Shown: positions 25,264 through 34,544, numbered from the stretch's first letter. The stretch: DNA of 64,000 nt from CAYRTD01 sp964528675 (GCA_964528675.1 CAZGTU010000009.1:32584-96583), one strand, 5' to 3'. Notes: generated by a model not told the origin, from the sequence alone. Numbers and translations: made by a program.

Positions 25264-25285
25264 CTCTAACGAAAACCAAACCACC

Positions 25286-25960
25286 ATGAAACACCTGATC
25301 ATAATAACACTCACCCTGGTAAATTTTAGCCTCTACGCTCAACAGTTCGAGTGCGGAGACACTTTTACCGATTCCAGAGACGGCAAAACCTACAAAACAG
25401 TGCAAATAGGCAATCAATGCTGGATGGCCGGAAATCTTAATGTGGGGAACATGGTTGAAGATCATGCTCAGACCGACAACGGACTTATCGAAAAAACCTG
25501 CTGGGGAAATGATCCTTCTAACTGCGGGACATTCGGAGGATTGTATACCTGGTATGAAGCTATGCAATATAAAAATGAAGAAGCTTCACAGGGAATCTGT
25601 CCTGATGGCTGGCATATACCTTCCAGATCGGAATGGGAAGAATTAAGCAATTTTCTTGGAGATGATTCGGCAGGATACTACATGAAGGTTCCACCCGACC
25701 ATGAACCTTCATGGGACGGGAACAATGCCAGCGGATTCACTGCCCTGCCGGGGGGTGGAGGATATAAAGGCTATTTCCACCGCAAGGGATCATGGGCTTT
25801 ATTCTGGAGCTCAACATCAAATGGTGAAGACCGGGCATGGTTTTCACAACTGGACAATTACTGGTACCCGGCTCCTCCAAAATATCACAATCTTTATATA
25901 GGTGATTATTACCAGAAATTTAACGGATTATCCGTAAGATGTATCAAAAACAAAAACTAA
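25286..25960 (+). CDS. FISUMP-domain secreted protein
   Basis: A 224-residue protein starting at ATG 25286. An in-frame upstream extension would only translate the repeat array. The signal peptide ends around LYAQ (residue 19). The mature part is one FISUMP (Fibrobacter succinogenes major paralogous) domain: FTDSRDGKTYKTVQIGNQCW near its start, then AGNLNVG, WYEAMQ, GICPDGWHIPSRSEWEEL and the end GLSVRCIKN. The fold is C-type-lectin-like and the domain is usually found in secreted proteins of unknown binding role. It ends 13 bp before the sulfatase start, so the two are co-transcribed. Confidence 0.88.
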   Translation: MKHLIIITLTLVNFSLYAQQFECGDTFTDSRDGKTYKTVQIGNQCWMAGNLNVGNMVEDHAQTDNGLIEKTCWGNDPSNCGTFGGLYTWYEAMQYKNEEASQGICPDGWHIPSRSEWEELSNFLGDDSAGYYMKVPPDHEPSWDGNNASGFTALPGGGGYKGYFHRKGSWALFWSSTSNGEDRAWFSQLDNYWYPAPPKYHNLYIGDYYQKFNGLSVRCIKNKN

Positions 25961-25973
25961 AAAACCCCGGATC

Positions 25974-27626
25974 ATGCAAAGTATAAATATACTCTCAAAA
26001 AAAACTCTGCTCGCAGAATTTGCTATCGCCACAGGTATTCTTGCCGGTTGCACAGCAGAAAAAGAAGTAGATCCCTTTCATGCAGAACTCGGATTTCGTC
26101 CCAATATTTTATGTGTGGTTTGTGAGGATATCAGCCCTTACCTGGGTTGTTATGGTGATACAGCGGCTTACACACCCAACCTTGACAAACTGGCTGAAGA
26201 AGGGATAATGTTTACCAATGTGTTTTCAGTTTCCGGAGTTTGTGCCCCCAGCAGGGCTGCACTCATTACAGGAATGTATCCTACCAGTTTCGGTGCCAAC
26301 AATATGAGGACAAACAGGAAAAATCTGCCGGAATTAAAGGATTGTCCGCCCTATGAAGCTGTACCACCGGATGAAGTCAAATGCTATCCTGAATTTATGC
26401 GGGCTGCAGGTTATTACTGTACCAATAATGAAAAAGAAGACTACCAGTTTAAGGCTCCCGGCACAGCCTGGGATGAAAGCAGCAAGAATGCACACTGGAG
26501 GAACCGGCCGGAAGGTTCAAATTTCTTTGCCATCTTCAATTTTATCCGCTCACATGAGTCCCAGATATGGAACTGGCTGGATGAACCAAAATCTGTGAAT
26601 CCTGACGATGTGCCTGTACCACCTTATTATCCGGATAATGATGTAGTTCGGAAGGATATCGCAACTTTATATACCAACATTACAATAATGGACAGGGAAG
26701 TTGGACAAGTACTTGATCAACTGGAAGAAGATGGTTTAATGGATTCCACGATTATCATTTTCTATTCCGATCATGGCGGCCCCATGCCAAGGGGTAAAAG
26801 AGAGATCCTTGATTCAGGACTGGAAGTTCCGATGATCATCCGTTTTCCCGGAAAAAAATATGCAGGAACGGTGAATGAAGATCTTATCAGTTTTGTGGAT
26901 ATACCTGCCACTATCCTGTCAATGGCAGGAGTTGAAATACCGGATTACATGCACGGTCAGGCTTTCTGGGGCAGTCAGAAAGATGAACCCAGGGAATACA
27001 TCTTTGCTGCGCGTGATCGCATGGATGGTCAGACCGATTGCCGCAGAGCCGTTCGCAATAAAAAATTCAAATATATCCGAAATTATATGCCTGAAAAGCC
27101 AGCATATATGCCTATTCAATTCAGACTGGCTATGCCAACCATGCGGGAATTATTAAGAATGAAGGAAGAAGGTACATTGAATGAAGACCAGATGTACTGG
27201 TTCAGGGAAACAAAAGAAGTTGAGGAATTATATGATCTGGAAAAAGATCCTTATGAATTGAACAATGTTGCTGAAGATCCTGAATACGCCGATGTCCTGG
27301 AGGAATTAAGGAATGTTCATATTCAATGGATGAAAGATATTAACGATCCGGGGCCGATACCGGAAAGGGAACTTGTTGCCTCCATGTGGCCGGACCTTGT
27401 ACAACCGGTGACCGAAAATCCCGGGATCACCAACAATAATGGATTAATTTCCCTGACATGTGCCACTCCAGGTGCATCCATTGCCTATCAGATAAACGGA
27501 AAAGGCTATAATGAAAAACATAGCTTCCTGTATTCCGGTCCTTTTGAAATTGAAGAAGGGGATGAAGTAAGCGCAAAAGCGTATAGAATTGGTTATGAGC
27601 CGAGTGAATGGGTTTCAGACTTCTGA
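25974..27626 (+). CDS. S1-family sulfatase, lipoprotein
   Basis: A 550-residue alkaline-phosphatase-fold sulfatase. The N-terminus looks like a lipoprotein signal (lipobox LAGC, Cys26). The sulfatase motif VCAPSRAALITGMYP supplies Cys for formylglycine formation (CxPSR), and metal ligands lie in CEDISPYLGCYGD and FYSDHGGPMPRGK. After the sulfatase domain, about 75 C-terminal residues (from about 475) resemble a chitobiase C-terminal-like beta domain (CATPGASIAYQINGK, SGPFEIEEGDEVSAKAY). Such enzymes remove sulfate esters from glycans at the cell envelope. Substrate cannot be assigned. A maturase is not in the window. Confidence 0.9.
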   Translation: MQSINILSKKTLLAEFAIATGILAGCTAEKEVDPFHAELGFRPNILCVVCEDISPYLGCYGDTAAYTPNLDKLAEEGIMFTNVFSVSGVCAPSRAALITGMYPTSFGANNMRTNRKNLPELKDCPPYEAVPPDEVKCYPEFMRAAGYYCTNNEKEDYQFKAPGTAWDESSKNAHWRNRPEGSNFFAIFNFIRSHESQIWNWLDEPKSVNPDDVPVPPYYPDNDVVRKDIATLYTNITIMDREVGQVLDQLEEDGLMDSTIIIFYSDHGGPMPRGKREILDSGLEVPMIIRFPGKKYAGTVNEDLISFVDIPATILSMAGVEIPDYMHGQAFWGSQKDEPREYIFAARDRMDGQTDCRRAVRNKKFKYIRNYMPEKPAYMPIQFRLAMPTMRELLRMKEEGTLNEDQMYWFRETKEVEELYDLEKDPYELNNVAEDPEYADVLEELRNVHIQWMKDINDPGPIPERELVASMWPDLVQPVTENPGITNNNGLISLTCATPGASIAYQINGKGYNEKHSFLYSGPFEIEEGDEVSAKAYRIGYEPSEWVSDF

Positions 27627-27781
27627 TAAAATTCAGAGGTCTCTTGTTTTCTCATAATATCTATTTCAATAAAAGGATTTATATAGCAAGAAAACACCTG
27701 GCTAAAAAACAGCAAATTCAAGGTTTCAATTATAAAGATGTCGGGATTCCTTATAAAGTTATCCCCAAGCCTGATGTGTCA

Positions 27782-27818
27782 CGTCCATTGTCCATTGTCC
27801 ATGGTCTATGATCCATCT
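27782..27818. repeat. Degenerate GGTCYAT array at a convergent gene junction
   Basis: About five words (GTCCATTGTCCATTGTCCATGGTCTATGATCCAT in pieces) with more substitutions than the other arrays, ending 4 bp before the stop codon of the minus-strand sorting-domain gene. The rest of the 195-bp gap holds nothing I recognise. Confidence 0.75.
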
Positions 27819-27821
27819 ACA

Positions 27822-28217
27822 CTATCGCCTCAAAATAACCCTCCCCGTCTCAACCTTATCATCAACCTTGAAATTATACAGATATAGCCCATTGTCATAA
27901 GATGATCCATCCCAGCGGAAAAGATAGTCTCCGGGCTTGAGAATACTGTTATGGATAGTTTCCACCTTTCTTCCCACTATATTAAAGATTTCAATATTAA
28001 CCTTTGCTTCTTCTTCCAGATTAAACTTGAAGTTAACTGTTGTAGAAAAAGGATTAGGATAAGTTGAAATGCTGATCAGGGAATCCTTCCCATCCATTTC
28101 TTTAAGATCATTCTCCCCGGCAAAAAAAAGACTATTGCTCTCCGGTGCATTTGCTTGCAGAATAAAGGGCGTAAGCAAGATTGTAAATAATGAAATGTAT
28201 AGTAGATGTTTTTTCAT
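27822..28217 (-). CDS. Orphan T9SS type A sorting-domain protein
   Basis: A 131-residue protein from ATG 28217 (MKKHLLYISLFTILLTPFIL), which gives a signal peptide ending near QANA. After about 25 linker residues the whole mature chain is a T9SS C-terminal sorting domain: ISISTYPNPFSTTVNFKFNL, VNIEIFNIVGRKVETI, GDYLFRWDGSSYDNGLYLY and the final VETGRVILRR. There is no cargo domain. Such domains normally direct a larger protein through the type IX secretion pore. A stand-alone one may be a remnant of a truncated gene, or a genuine small secreted protein. No frameshifted cargo is visible upstream. Confidence 0.82.
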   Translation of the reverse strand: MKKHLLYISLFTILLTPFILQANAPESNSLFFAGENDLKEMDGKDSLISISTYPNPFSTTVNFKFNLEEEAKVNIEIFNIVGRKVETIHNSILKPGDYLFRWDGSSYDNGLYLYNFKVDDKVETGRVILRR

Positions 28218-28385
28218 GTTGTTCCTTCTTTTATCCAATTTAAACAAACTGAAGATAGTCTCCATCGTATTCTATAATTATCTTCCCTCATTACAATACA
28301 AATACTGTTCCTAAAATAATTGTCAGGCGATATATAGTGACTGTTAAATTAAACCCAAAGAGGCTGGCTAAAAAGAGCTTATATA

Positions 28386-29150
28386 TTAAATTATTTCCTG
28401 TAAAAAGATCATTATTATCACACCGATAACCACTGCAAAAGCTACTTTTTCTTTTTTGAGATTCTGACAGGCATCAAAAAGCAGTTCTGATACAACCATC
28501 CAGATCATGGCTCCGGCAGCAAAACCCAGGCCGATGGGTAAAAAAGGCTTGAAACTATCCACAAAAAGGAAGCTGGGAACAGCCAGAAGGGGTTGCGGTA
28601 TACTTGAGATTATTGCCCACAATATACTTTTCCATGTTGAAATTCCCCTTGAAACTAAAACGAGTCCGATGGCAAGACCCTCAGGTATATTATGAATAGC
28701 AATAGCAGCCGAAATAAAAATCCCGAATTTCTCACTTTCGCCAAATGAAACTCCCACACCTACTCCTTCAGCAAAGGAATGAACAATCATCACACCCACG
28801 ATCATAATTGCCTTATAGGCATTTGCTCCTTTTAGATCTCCAACGGAATTATGATTATTATTTGAAAGTGCATTCCTGCTAAAATAAATAATTACCAGCC
28901 CGGCGAGTATTCCCAGCACCATGCGCAAAAGACTGTGATCCAGCCCCTCTTCAATGAGACGGTAACTTGCAGTAAGCATTAAACCGGCAGCTATGGAATC
29001 CCCATAAGCAGTCATTTGCCGGGTTATTTTTTTGAAGAAGAAAAATGGTACAGCCCCTAAACCTGTTGCCAACGCAGTGATCGTGGCATAGATAAAAACC
29101 TGCCAGTATTTTTCAAGACCTGTGAACCATTGGATAAGAATGTCAGTCAT
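28386..29150 (-). CDS. ZIP-family divalent metal transporter
   Basis: A 254-residue polytopic protein from ATG 29150; a TTG four codons earlier is unlikely. The two conserved ZIP metal-binding helices are HSFAEGVGVGVSFG and IHNIPEGLAIGLVLVSRG. There are about eight hydrophobic helices in total. It moves Zn2+ or Fe2+ into the cytoplasm, the opposite direction to the CDF exporter 8 kb away. It is monocistronic between a hairpin terminator on its upstream side and the sorting-domain gene downstream. Confidence 0.92.
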   Translation of the reverse strand: MTDILIQWFTGLEKYWQVFIYATITALATGLGAVPFFFFKKITRQMTAYGDSIAAGLMLTASYRLIEEGLDHSLLRMVLGILAGLVIIYFSRNALSNNNHNSVGDLKGANAYKAIMIVGVMIVHSFAEGVGVGVSFGESEKFGIFISAAIAIHNIPEGLAIGLVLVSRGISTWKSILWAIISSIPQPLLAVPSFLFVDSFKPFLPIGLGFAAGAMIWMVVSELLFDACQNLKKEKVAFAVVIGVIIMIFLQEII

Positions 29151-29240
29151 TAAAAGTTCCAAAAAAAATTTAAGATTCGGATAAAAAAAATTCCCTGCTA
29201 TTCTATTGAATGAATAAAAGACTGTATTGTTTATAATAAT

Positions 29241-29320
29241 AGGGAAGAAAAAAAATAAAAAACCCCGGAATTCCTGTCTATAGACACCTGGATGAGCGTC
29301 TATAAAAGGGGATTCCGGGG
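29241..29320 (-). terminator. Strong rho-independent terminator of the second sulfatase gene
   Basis: A long interrupted stem (CCCCGGAAT at 29263-29271 with ATTCCGGGG at 29312-29320, plus an inner TATAGAC/GTCTATA pair) is followed on the minus strand by TTTTTTATTTTTTTTC. It lies about 60 bp beyond the sulfatase stop. Confidence 0.88.
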
Positions 29321-29380
29321 CTATTTGACTTTCTCGGTCTGGGAAATAATTTAAATTATCCCGGTAGCCAGACTAAAATA

Positions 29381-31003
29381 TTATTCTTCAATAAATCCCA
29401 TCTCTTTATATTTATCTATATAATATTGATCCAGTTCTTTTGAATCTTTATATTTTTCCCTGAGTTTTTCAAGTCTCACTGTAAGATCAGCTCTTACATC
29501 AGCATAATCAGGATCGTCATAAACATTGTTCATTTCCATAGGATCGTTAATTCGGTCGTAAAGTTCCCATTCATCAACGTCGTAATAAAAGTGAGCAAGC
29601 TTATATTCTTTGGTGACAATTCCATAATGTCGCTTCACCATATGCACTGAAGGGTATTCGTAATAATGGTAATACACTTCTTCCCTGTCCCATTTCTCAT
29701 CTTCACCTTTTAACAGGGGCATCAGGCTTTCACCCTGCATGTCATCAGGAATTTCAATGCCGGCTGCGTCCAGGAATGTGGGAGCAAAATCGAGGTTTTG
29801 AACCATTTCCTCATTAACTGATCCAGGTTCAATAACTTTGGGCCACTGCACCAGAAGTGGAGTTTTAAACGATTCATCATAAATAAAACGCTTATCAAAC
29901 CAGCCATGCTCTCCAAGATAAAAACCCTGATCGGATGTGTAAACAATAATGGTATTCTCATCCAGACCTGTCTCTTCCATATAATCGAGCACTTCACCTA
30001 CACCATCATCCACGGCCATAATGCTGGCAAGGTAATCCTGCATGTAACGCTGGAATCTCCATCTCATAAGGTCCTTTTCATCCATATCGGGATATTGTTC
30101 CTTAAATTCTTCATTCATAGGGCGATAAACGGCATCCCAGGCTTCTTTCTGTTCGGGAGTCATCCTTTTAAACATATTCGTAAGAGCTCTGATATCCCAG
30201 TTAGTTGTCGGTTCAATACCCAATTCTTCCATTACTTCAGGATATAATTTAGAGTCGCCCGCCCAGTTCATATGTTTGAGAATGTTCATTTCTGCTTCCT
30301 CTGCAGCCGTCCCCATGCCACTGTAATCGTCAAATAAATTAACAGGTTCGGGGAATTTCCGGTCAATGAACTCCGTATAATGCCTTTCTGCAGCCTGCCA
30401 TTCCCGGTGGGGTGCCTTATGCAGGTAAAAAAGCAGAAAAGGTTCATCATCTGTTCTCCGATTTTTTAACCAATCGAGAGTCATATCGGTGATGATATCG
30501 GTGCAATAGCCTTCAACATTGATCCTGCCCTCATTTGTGATGAAATCAGGGTTATAATACTGACCCTGACCGGGAAGTATTTTATACTCATCTATTCCTT
30601 TAGGTTCATTCCCAAAATGAAGTTTCCCAAACATGGCAGTCTGGTAACCGTTCCTCTGGAATATCTGTGGGAAGGTAACCTGCGTGGTGTCGAATGGGAT
30701 CTTGTTATCAATTTTCCCATTAATATGGCTGTGTTTACCTGTCAGGATCACCGCTCTTGAAGGTGCACATATGGAATTGGTAACACTTGCATTGTTGAAA
30801 ACTATTCCGTTTTCTGCAATACGGTCAATATTGGTTGTTTCGATAAGATGATCACTGTAGGCACTTAATGCCTGGTAAGCATGATCATCAGACATAATAA
30901 AGATGATATTGGGAGGAGTTTCATCTGCCTTTTTACTATCTGTCTGGCATGAAATAGCAGCGACTCCTATGCCCATCAGGATCAGTGTGTTTGATAATTT
31001 CAT
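29381..31003 (-). CDS. S1-family sulfatase, lipoprotein
   Basis: A 540-residue sulfatase. The signal ends with lipobox AISC (Cys19). PNIIFIMSDDHAYQALSAY holds the first metal ligands (two Asp), ICAPSRAVILTGKHSHING is the formylglycine motif, AMFGKLHFGN contains the conserved Lys and His, and YTSDQGFYLGEHGWFDKRF holds the later metal site. The C-terminal part (YEYPSVHMVKRHYGIVTKEY, WELYDRINDPMEMNNVYDD) is the DUF4976-like cap. Overall this resembles glycosaminoglycan or choline-sulfatase-like S1 enzymes. It stands alone on the minus strand, divergent from the sugar transporter, with which it may share a function. Confidence 0.93.
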   Translation of the reverse strand: MKLSNTLILMGIGVAAISCQTDSKKADETPPNIIFIMSDDHAYQALSAYSDHLIETTNIDRIAENGIVFNNASVTNSICAPSRAVILTGKHSHINGKIDNKIPFDTTQVTFPQIFQRNGYQTAMFGKLHFGNEPKGIDEYKILPGQGQYYNPDFITNEGRINVEGYCTDIITDMTLDWLKNRRTDDEPFLLFYLHKAPHREWQAAERHYTEFIDRKFPEPVNLFDDYSGMGTAAEEAEMNILKHMNWAGDSKLYPEVMEELGIEPTTNWDIRALTNMFKRMTPEQKEAWDAVYRPMNEEFKEQYPDMDEKDLMRWRFQRYMQDYLASIMAVDDGVGEVLDYMEETGLDENTIIVYTSDQGFYLGEHGWFDKRFIYDESFKTPLLVQWPKVIEPGSVNEEMVQNLDFAPTFLDAAGIEIPDDMQGESLMPLLKGEDEKWDREEVYYHYYEYPSVHMVKRHYGIVTKEYKLAHFYYDVDEWELYDRINDPMEMNNVYDDPDYADVRADLTVRLEKLREKYKDSKELDQYYIDKYKEMGFIEE

Positions 31004-31230
31004 TATTAATAAGAATTTAATTTTTAAAATATGGACTAATTATCCGAAATATAAGGATAAAAATTTATACGACATGGGGAAATCTTTCAAATACAACAGC
31101 AATGAGGTCCATAGTGCAATAACTATTATGTAAATGTTGGTTTATTTATAAAAATAAAACAAGATAATTCTACCTGAATTAATATTTTTACACATCAATA
31201 TTTTACACTCCCTAATATCCACAAAAACTA

Positions 31231-32391
31231 ATGAATATGAAACTTCCAAAATCCACTCCTATTTTTCTTGCTTTTTTAGTCATGGGATTCGGTGATGTTT
31301 CCGGTCCTCTTACCAGTCAACTTCAAACCGACTTTGCCCTCTCAAATTTCGAGGCGGGTCTTGTAACTTTTATGGGATTCATAATGTTCGGATTGCTTTC
31401 CATTCCACTCGGAATTTTGCAGGACAGAAAAGGGCGAAAAACACTTTTAACAACAGGACTTATTGTTGCAGGTCTGGGTATATTGCTACCTATGCTTTCA
31501 AACTATAGTTCCTTTGTCTTGATCCTTGGAGGACTATTACTCCTGGGTACAGGAGCTACATTTTTACAGGTATCCGGAAATCCGATCATGAGAGATGTTT
31601 CACCTCCGGGAAAATATTCCAGGAATTTATCCTACGGACAATTTGTGAAAGCTATAGGTTCTTTGAGCGGTTCACTGATTCCCATTCTTGCTGCAAGATA
31701 CTGGGGATTGGACTGGAAACTTTTATTCCCGATATACAGTATTGTTATTCTTGCGGTAGTAGTCTATTTGATTTTTACCAGAATCGAAGAAAAGGCAACC
31801 GATGAAAAGGAAGAACCCGCAACTTTTAGATCTTGTTTTAAACTGCTCAGTAATCCATTAGTGCTAATCATGGTTCTCGGTATTTTCCTTTATGTGGGTT
31901 CTGAGGTGAGCATGAGTGCTAAACTGCCTAATTACCTGGAACATAAATTCAACTTCGACATTAAAGAAACCGGACTTGCCGGGACACTTTTCTTCTTCAT
32001 TTTTCTTACAATCGGACGGTTCCTGGGTGGAGTGATATTAAACTGGATCAAACCGGGAAAATTTCTTGTTGCCACCAGCATCCTTTCACTTATTGGTTTA
32101 GGTGGTCTTTTTCTTGCACCCGATCAAATAACCGGATTTATCTTTATTTTCATTATCGGCCTGGGTTTTGCCAATATTTTCCCCCTGATTTTTTCTATAA
32201 CCGTAGACAAATTACCCGAAAGAGCCAACGAAATATCAGGATTGATGATTACTGCAATAATCGGTGGTGCTATTGTTCCGATCATATTTGGAGGATTTGC
32301 CGATGCTTTCGGACTCATGGCCGGATTTCTTGTGCCTGTAGCCTGTATTTTGTATATATTGATCGTATCTATCAAAACACTGAATAAATAA
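31231..32391 (+). CDS. MFS sugar transporter of the FucP/FHS type
   Basis: A 386-residue protein with 12 predicted helices. The A-motif-like loop after helix 2 is GILQDRKGRKTLL, and helix 4-5 carries GATFLQVSGNPIMRDV, close to the LQxxxNP signature of fucose/galactose/glucose:H+ symporters. A second conserved segment near the C-terminus is GLGFANIFPLIFSITVDKLP. It presumably imports a monosaccharide across the inner membrane. Divergent from the sulfatase at 29381-31003 across 227 bp, it may import a sugar released after desulfation. ATG at 31231 is used; the Met at codon 3 is equally possible. Confidence 0.88.
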   Translation: MNMKLPKSTPIFLAFLVMGFGDVSGPLTSQLQTDFALSNFEAGLVTFMGFIMFGLLSIPLGILQDRKGRKTLLTTGLIVAGLGILLPMLSNYSSFVLILGGLLLLGTGATFLQVSGNPIMRDVSPPGKYSRNLSYGQFVKAIGSLSGSLIPILAARYWGLDWKLLFPIYSIVILAVVVYLIFTRIEEKATDEKEEPATFRSCFKLLSNPLVLIMVLGIFLYVGSEVSMSAKLPNYLEHKFNFDIKETGLAGTLFFFIFLTIGRFLGGVILNWIKPGKFLVATSILSLIGLGGLFLAPDQITGFIFIFIIGLGFANIFPLIFSITVDKLPERANEISGLMITAIIGGAIVPIIFGGFADAFGLMAGFLVPVACILYILIVSIKTLNK

Positions 32392-32420
32392 TCCGACATA
32401 CAAGAAGTAAATTCTCAGAA

Positions 32421-33029
32421 TCAGTCACTCTCCTGTGCAGATAACATGCCTTTGATCATGGCCATGGTGAGGGCATAACGGAATCTGTACAGGGAATAAG
32501 TGGCTCCTGAAACGGCATCCACTTTCATCATATGCTGTTCTTCAAGCATTTGCTTTTCCATAACAGGATAAGCTATGGCTGGTGTGGTACCTGTAATGCT
32601 CATTTCCTTGCAGTAAGCTTCATCCTCCTGTTTACCGGGACCCTCAGAAGGAACCTCATTGTAATCAATTGATACGATCTTTTCATCTTCCACTTCAATT
32701 TTTACTACATGCTTAAAGTCAAAAGCGTCTTCAGGCGATTCCCCGGAATAAATCCCATCGGGTACACCTTTTACTGTCATCGGAAGTTTATATTTTTCTA
32801 TTAATTGTTTAAACAGAGTATCAATTTTTTCTATGGAAGAAGTCTCTATCACAAAATGCAGGCTTACCAGGGAAGATTTGAAATATTTATCTTCTGGTTG
32901 AAATGCTTTAATTTGATCCAGATCACTTAATTCAGGCTCATCGTTGCATGAAGTCAAACCTAATGTCAATATACCCACAAAAAGAAAAATACTAAATCTA
33001 GTCATTAAATTGTTTTTCAGGTGTTTCAT
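32421..33029 (-). CDS. FMN-binding-domain lipoprotein
   Basis: A 202-residue lipoprotein (lipobox LTSC near residue 28, followed by NDEPE). The C-terminal half is an FMN-binding domain with DGIYSGESPE at its start and the covalent flavinylation motif DAVSGATYS. In this family an ApbE-type transferase links FMN to the Thr of the SGAT motif. Such proteins carry extracytoplasmic electrons. No NQR/RNF or ApbE gene is nearby, so its partner is unknown. It is convergent with the sugar transporter (29 bp apart). Confidence 0.85.
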   Translation of the reverse strand: MKHLKNNLMTRFSIFLFVGILTLGLTSCNDEPELSDLDQIKAFQPEDKYFKSSLVSLHFVIETSSIEKIDTLFKQLIEKYKLPMTVKGVPDGIYSGESPEDAFDFKHVVKIEVEDEKIVSIDYNEVPSEGPGKQEDEAYCKEMSITGTTPAIAYPVMEKQMLEEQHMMKVDAVSGATYSLYRFRYALTMAMIKGMLSAQESD

Positions 33030-33503
33030 TCAAATTGTTTTTTCTTTTAAGAACTCAAATATACCTTAAAAAGTGTCCTGGAAAAAAATATAATTCAAAG
33101 CCAATATTTCCTTCTGCCAGTAAAACAAAGCATAATTAGAAAACCATATGTTTTTTATCATTTTTTTTACGCTGAATTACTGATTAATTTCGTGGAGTTG
33201 GGGGGAGATAGGATAATGAGGTAGGAGAATGTTCAATGAATCCCTGTTTCCAGAAGCGACAGCGAACTGGAAACAGTGGATGAATTGAATCCCGAGCGCA
33301 GCCGAGGGATCTGTTAATTAATAATGAGGTAGGAGAATGAGTTGAAGATAATGAGGGAATGGGAATAAAGCCAATTAAAGCATCCGGTCATCGAGCGTTG
33401 GTTGGTGAGCGGCGGTTACTGAGCGACAGTCGAAGTAAGTCGAACTAAGTCGAGATGGGAACCTTAACAATAAAATTTAATTAAAAAACTAATAAAGAAA
33501 TAT
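33030..33503. other. Intergenic region with several short-word repeats
   Basis: There is no coding frame of note in this 474-bp gap. It holds a 19-bp direct repeat (ATAATGAGGTAGGAGAATG at 33213-33231 and 33321-33339), a hairpin with 10-bp perfect arms (CTGTTTCCAG 33244-33253, CTGGAAACAG 33267-33276), and a G+C-richer stretch (33380-33450) with GAGCG/GAGCGACAGTCGAAGTAAGTCGA-type words in tandem. The promoter of the threonine dehydrogenase gene must lie near the right end. Confidence 0.7.
33213..33339. repeat. 19-bp direct repeat enclosing a 10-bp-arm hairpin
   Basis: Identical 19-mers at 33213-33231 and 33321-33339 are 108 bp apart. Between them sits the CTGTTTCCAG/CTGGAAACAG hairpin and CCCGAGCGCAGCCGAGGGA. 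A direct repeat around a palindrome resembles a small inserted element with a target duplication, though 19 bp is long for that. Confidence 0.6.
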
Positions 33504-34457
33504 ATGGACAGAATAATGGTCATCGGGGCTTCCGGCCAGATTGGTTCGGAACTGGTTACTGAATTACGCCAGATCTATGGTGCTTACAATGTATATGCAA
33601 CAGATATCAAGCCGGGACCTCCCGATATTGTAGAAGGCGGACCATTCCAAACCCTTGATGTAATGGACGATAAACAGTTAATCCATTTTATCATACGCCA
33701 TAAAATTACTCAGATCTATCACCTTGCCGCTGTTCTTTCCGGTAATGCTGAAAAACTTCCCATACAGGCATGGCATATCAATATGGAAAGTCTGTTGAAT
33801 GTCCTCGAAATTGCAAAAATGGTGGAAGATGTTAAGAAAGTATTCTGGCCAAGTTCAATTGCAGTTTTCGGACCATCAACCCCACGATTGGATACTCCTC
33901 AGCTTACAGTGATGGAGCCCATAACCGTTTACGGGGTTTCAAAACTTGCAGGTGAACGCTGGTGTGATTACTATTATAATAAATATGATGTAGATGTGAG
34001 AAGCCTGCGTTACCCGGGACTTATCAGTTATAAAACTGAAGCCGGAGGAGGAACTACAGATTACGCAGTGGAAATCTATTATGAAGCCATTCGAAATGGG
34101 AATTATGAATGTTTTTTATCCGAAAACACATCACTTCCTATGCTCTTCATGCCTGATGCAGTAAGGGCTACCATTGAACTGATGGAAGCCGAACGCTCAG
34201 GTCTGAGGATTCATAGTTCTTATAATCTTGGAGGGTTCAGCGTAAATCCGGATGAAATCTATAAAGAAATTAAGAAGCATATACCTGGATTTTCTGTAAC
34301 TTATAAGCCCGATTTCAGACAGGCTATTGCCGATAGCTGGCCCCAGAGCATTGATGATTCTTATGCGCGGAAGGACTGGGGATTCGATTACGAGTATGAT
34401 CTTGAGAAAATGACGGAAGTTATGCTGGAGGAGATCAGAAAAAAATTAAATACGTGA
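33504..34457 (+). CDS. tdh: NAD-dependent L-threonine 3-dehydrogenase (SDR/epimerase type)
   Basis: A 317-residue extended short-chain dehydrogenase. The Rossmann motif VIGASGQIGSELV is at the N-terminus, and the catalytic pair Tyr/Lys lies in VYGVSKLAGERWC, with the upstream Ser in WPSSIAVFG. LRYPGLISYKTEAGGGTTDY is the signature of the UDP-galactose-epimerase-like threonine dehydrogenases known from Bacteroidota. It oxidises threonine to 2-amino-3-oxobutyrate. The next gene is kbl, which cleaves that product, so the assignment is strongly supported by context. Confidence 0.93.
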   Translation: MDRIMVIGASGQIGSELVTELRQIYGAYNVYATDIKPGPPDIVEGGPFQTLDVMDDKQLIHFIIRHKITQIYHLAAVLSGNAEKLPIQAWHINMESLLNVLEIAKMVEDVKKVFWPSSIAVFGPSTPRLDTPQLTVMEPITVYGVSKLAGERWCDYYYNKYDVDVRSLRYPGLISYKTEAGGGTTDYAVEIYYEAIRNGNYECFLSENTSLPMLFMPDAVRATIELMEAERSGLRIHSSYNLGGFSVNPDEIYKEIKKHIPGFSVTYKPDFRQAIADSWPQSIDDSYARKDWGFDYEYDLEKMTEVMLEEIRKKLNT

Positions 34458-34469
34458 TTAACCTGTAAG

Positions 34470-34523
34470 ATGGGATGGAAAAATCGAGTGTAAAACAGTT
34501 CTTACAACTGTAGCCTATCCCAT
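34470..34523 (+). promoter_or_regulatory. Nested hairpin between tdh and kbl
   Basis: An outer stem (ATGGGATGG at 34470-34478 with CCTATCCCAT at 34514-34523, one bulge) encloses an inner hairpin (CAGTT at 34496-34500 with AACTG at 34506-34510). It ends 21 nt before the kbl ATG and is followed by an A-rich tract. It could stabilise or tune the downstream message. No known riboswitch is recognised. Confidence 0.45.
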
Positions 34524-34544
34524 TCTACAAAAAAAATAAATGAT

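Noticed and set aside
24421..25960. Diversity-generating retroelement (S23/Avd-like gene near a FISUMP lectin-fold gene)
   Set aside because: No reverse transcriptase and no template/variable repeat pair with adenine-specific differences is visible in the neighbourhood.
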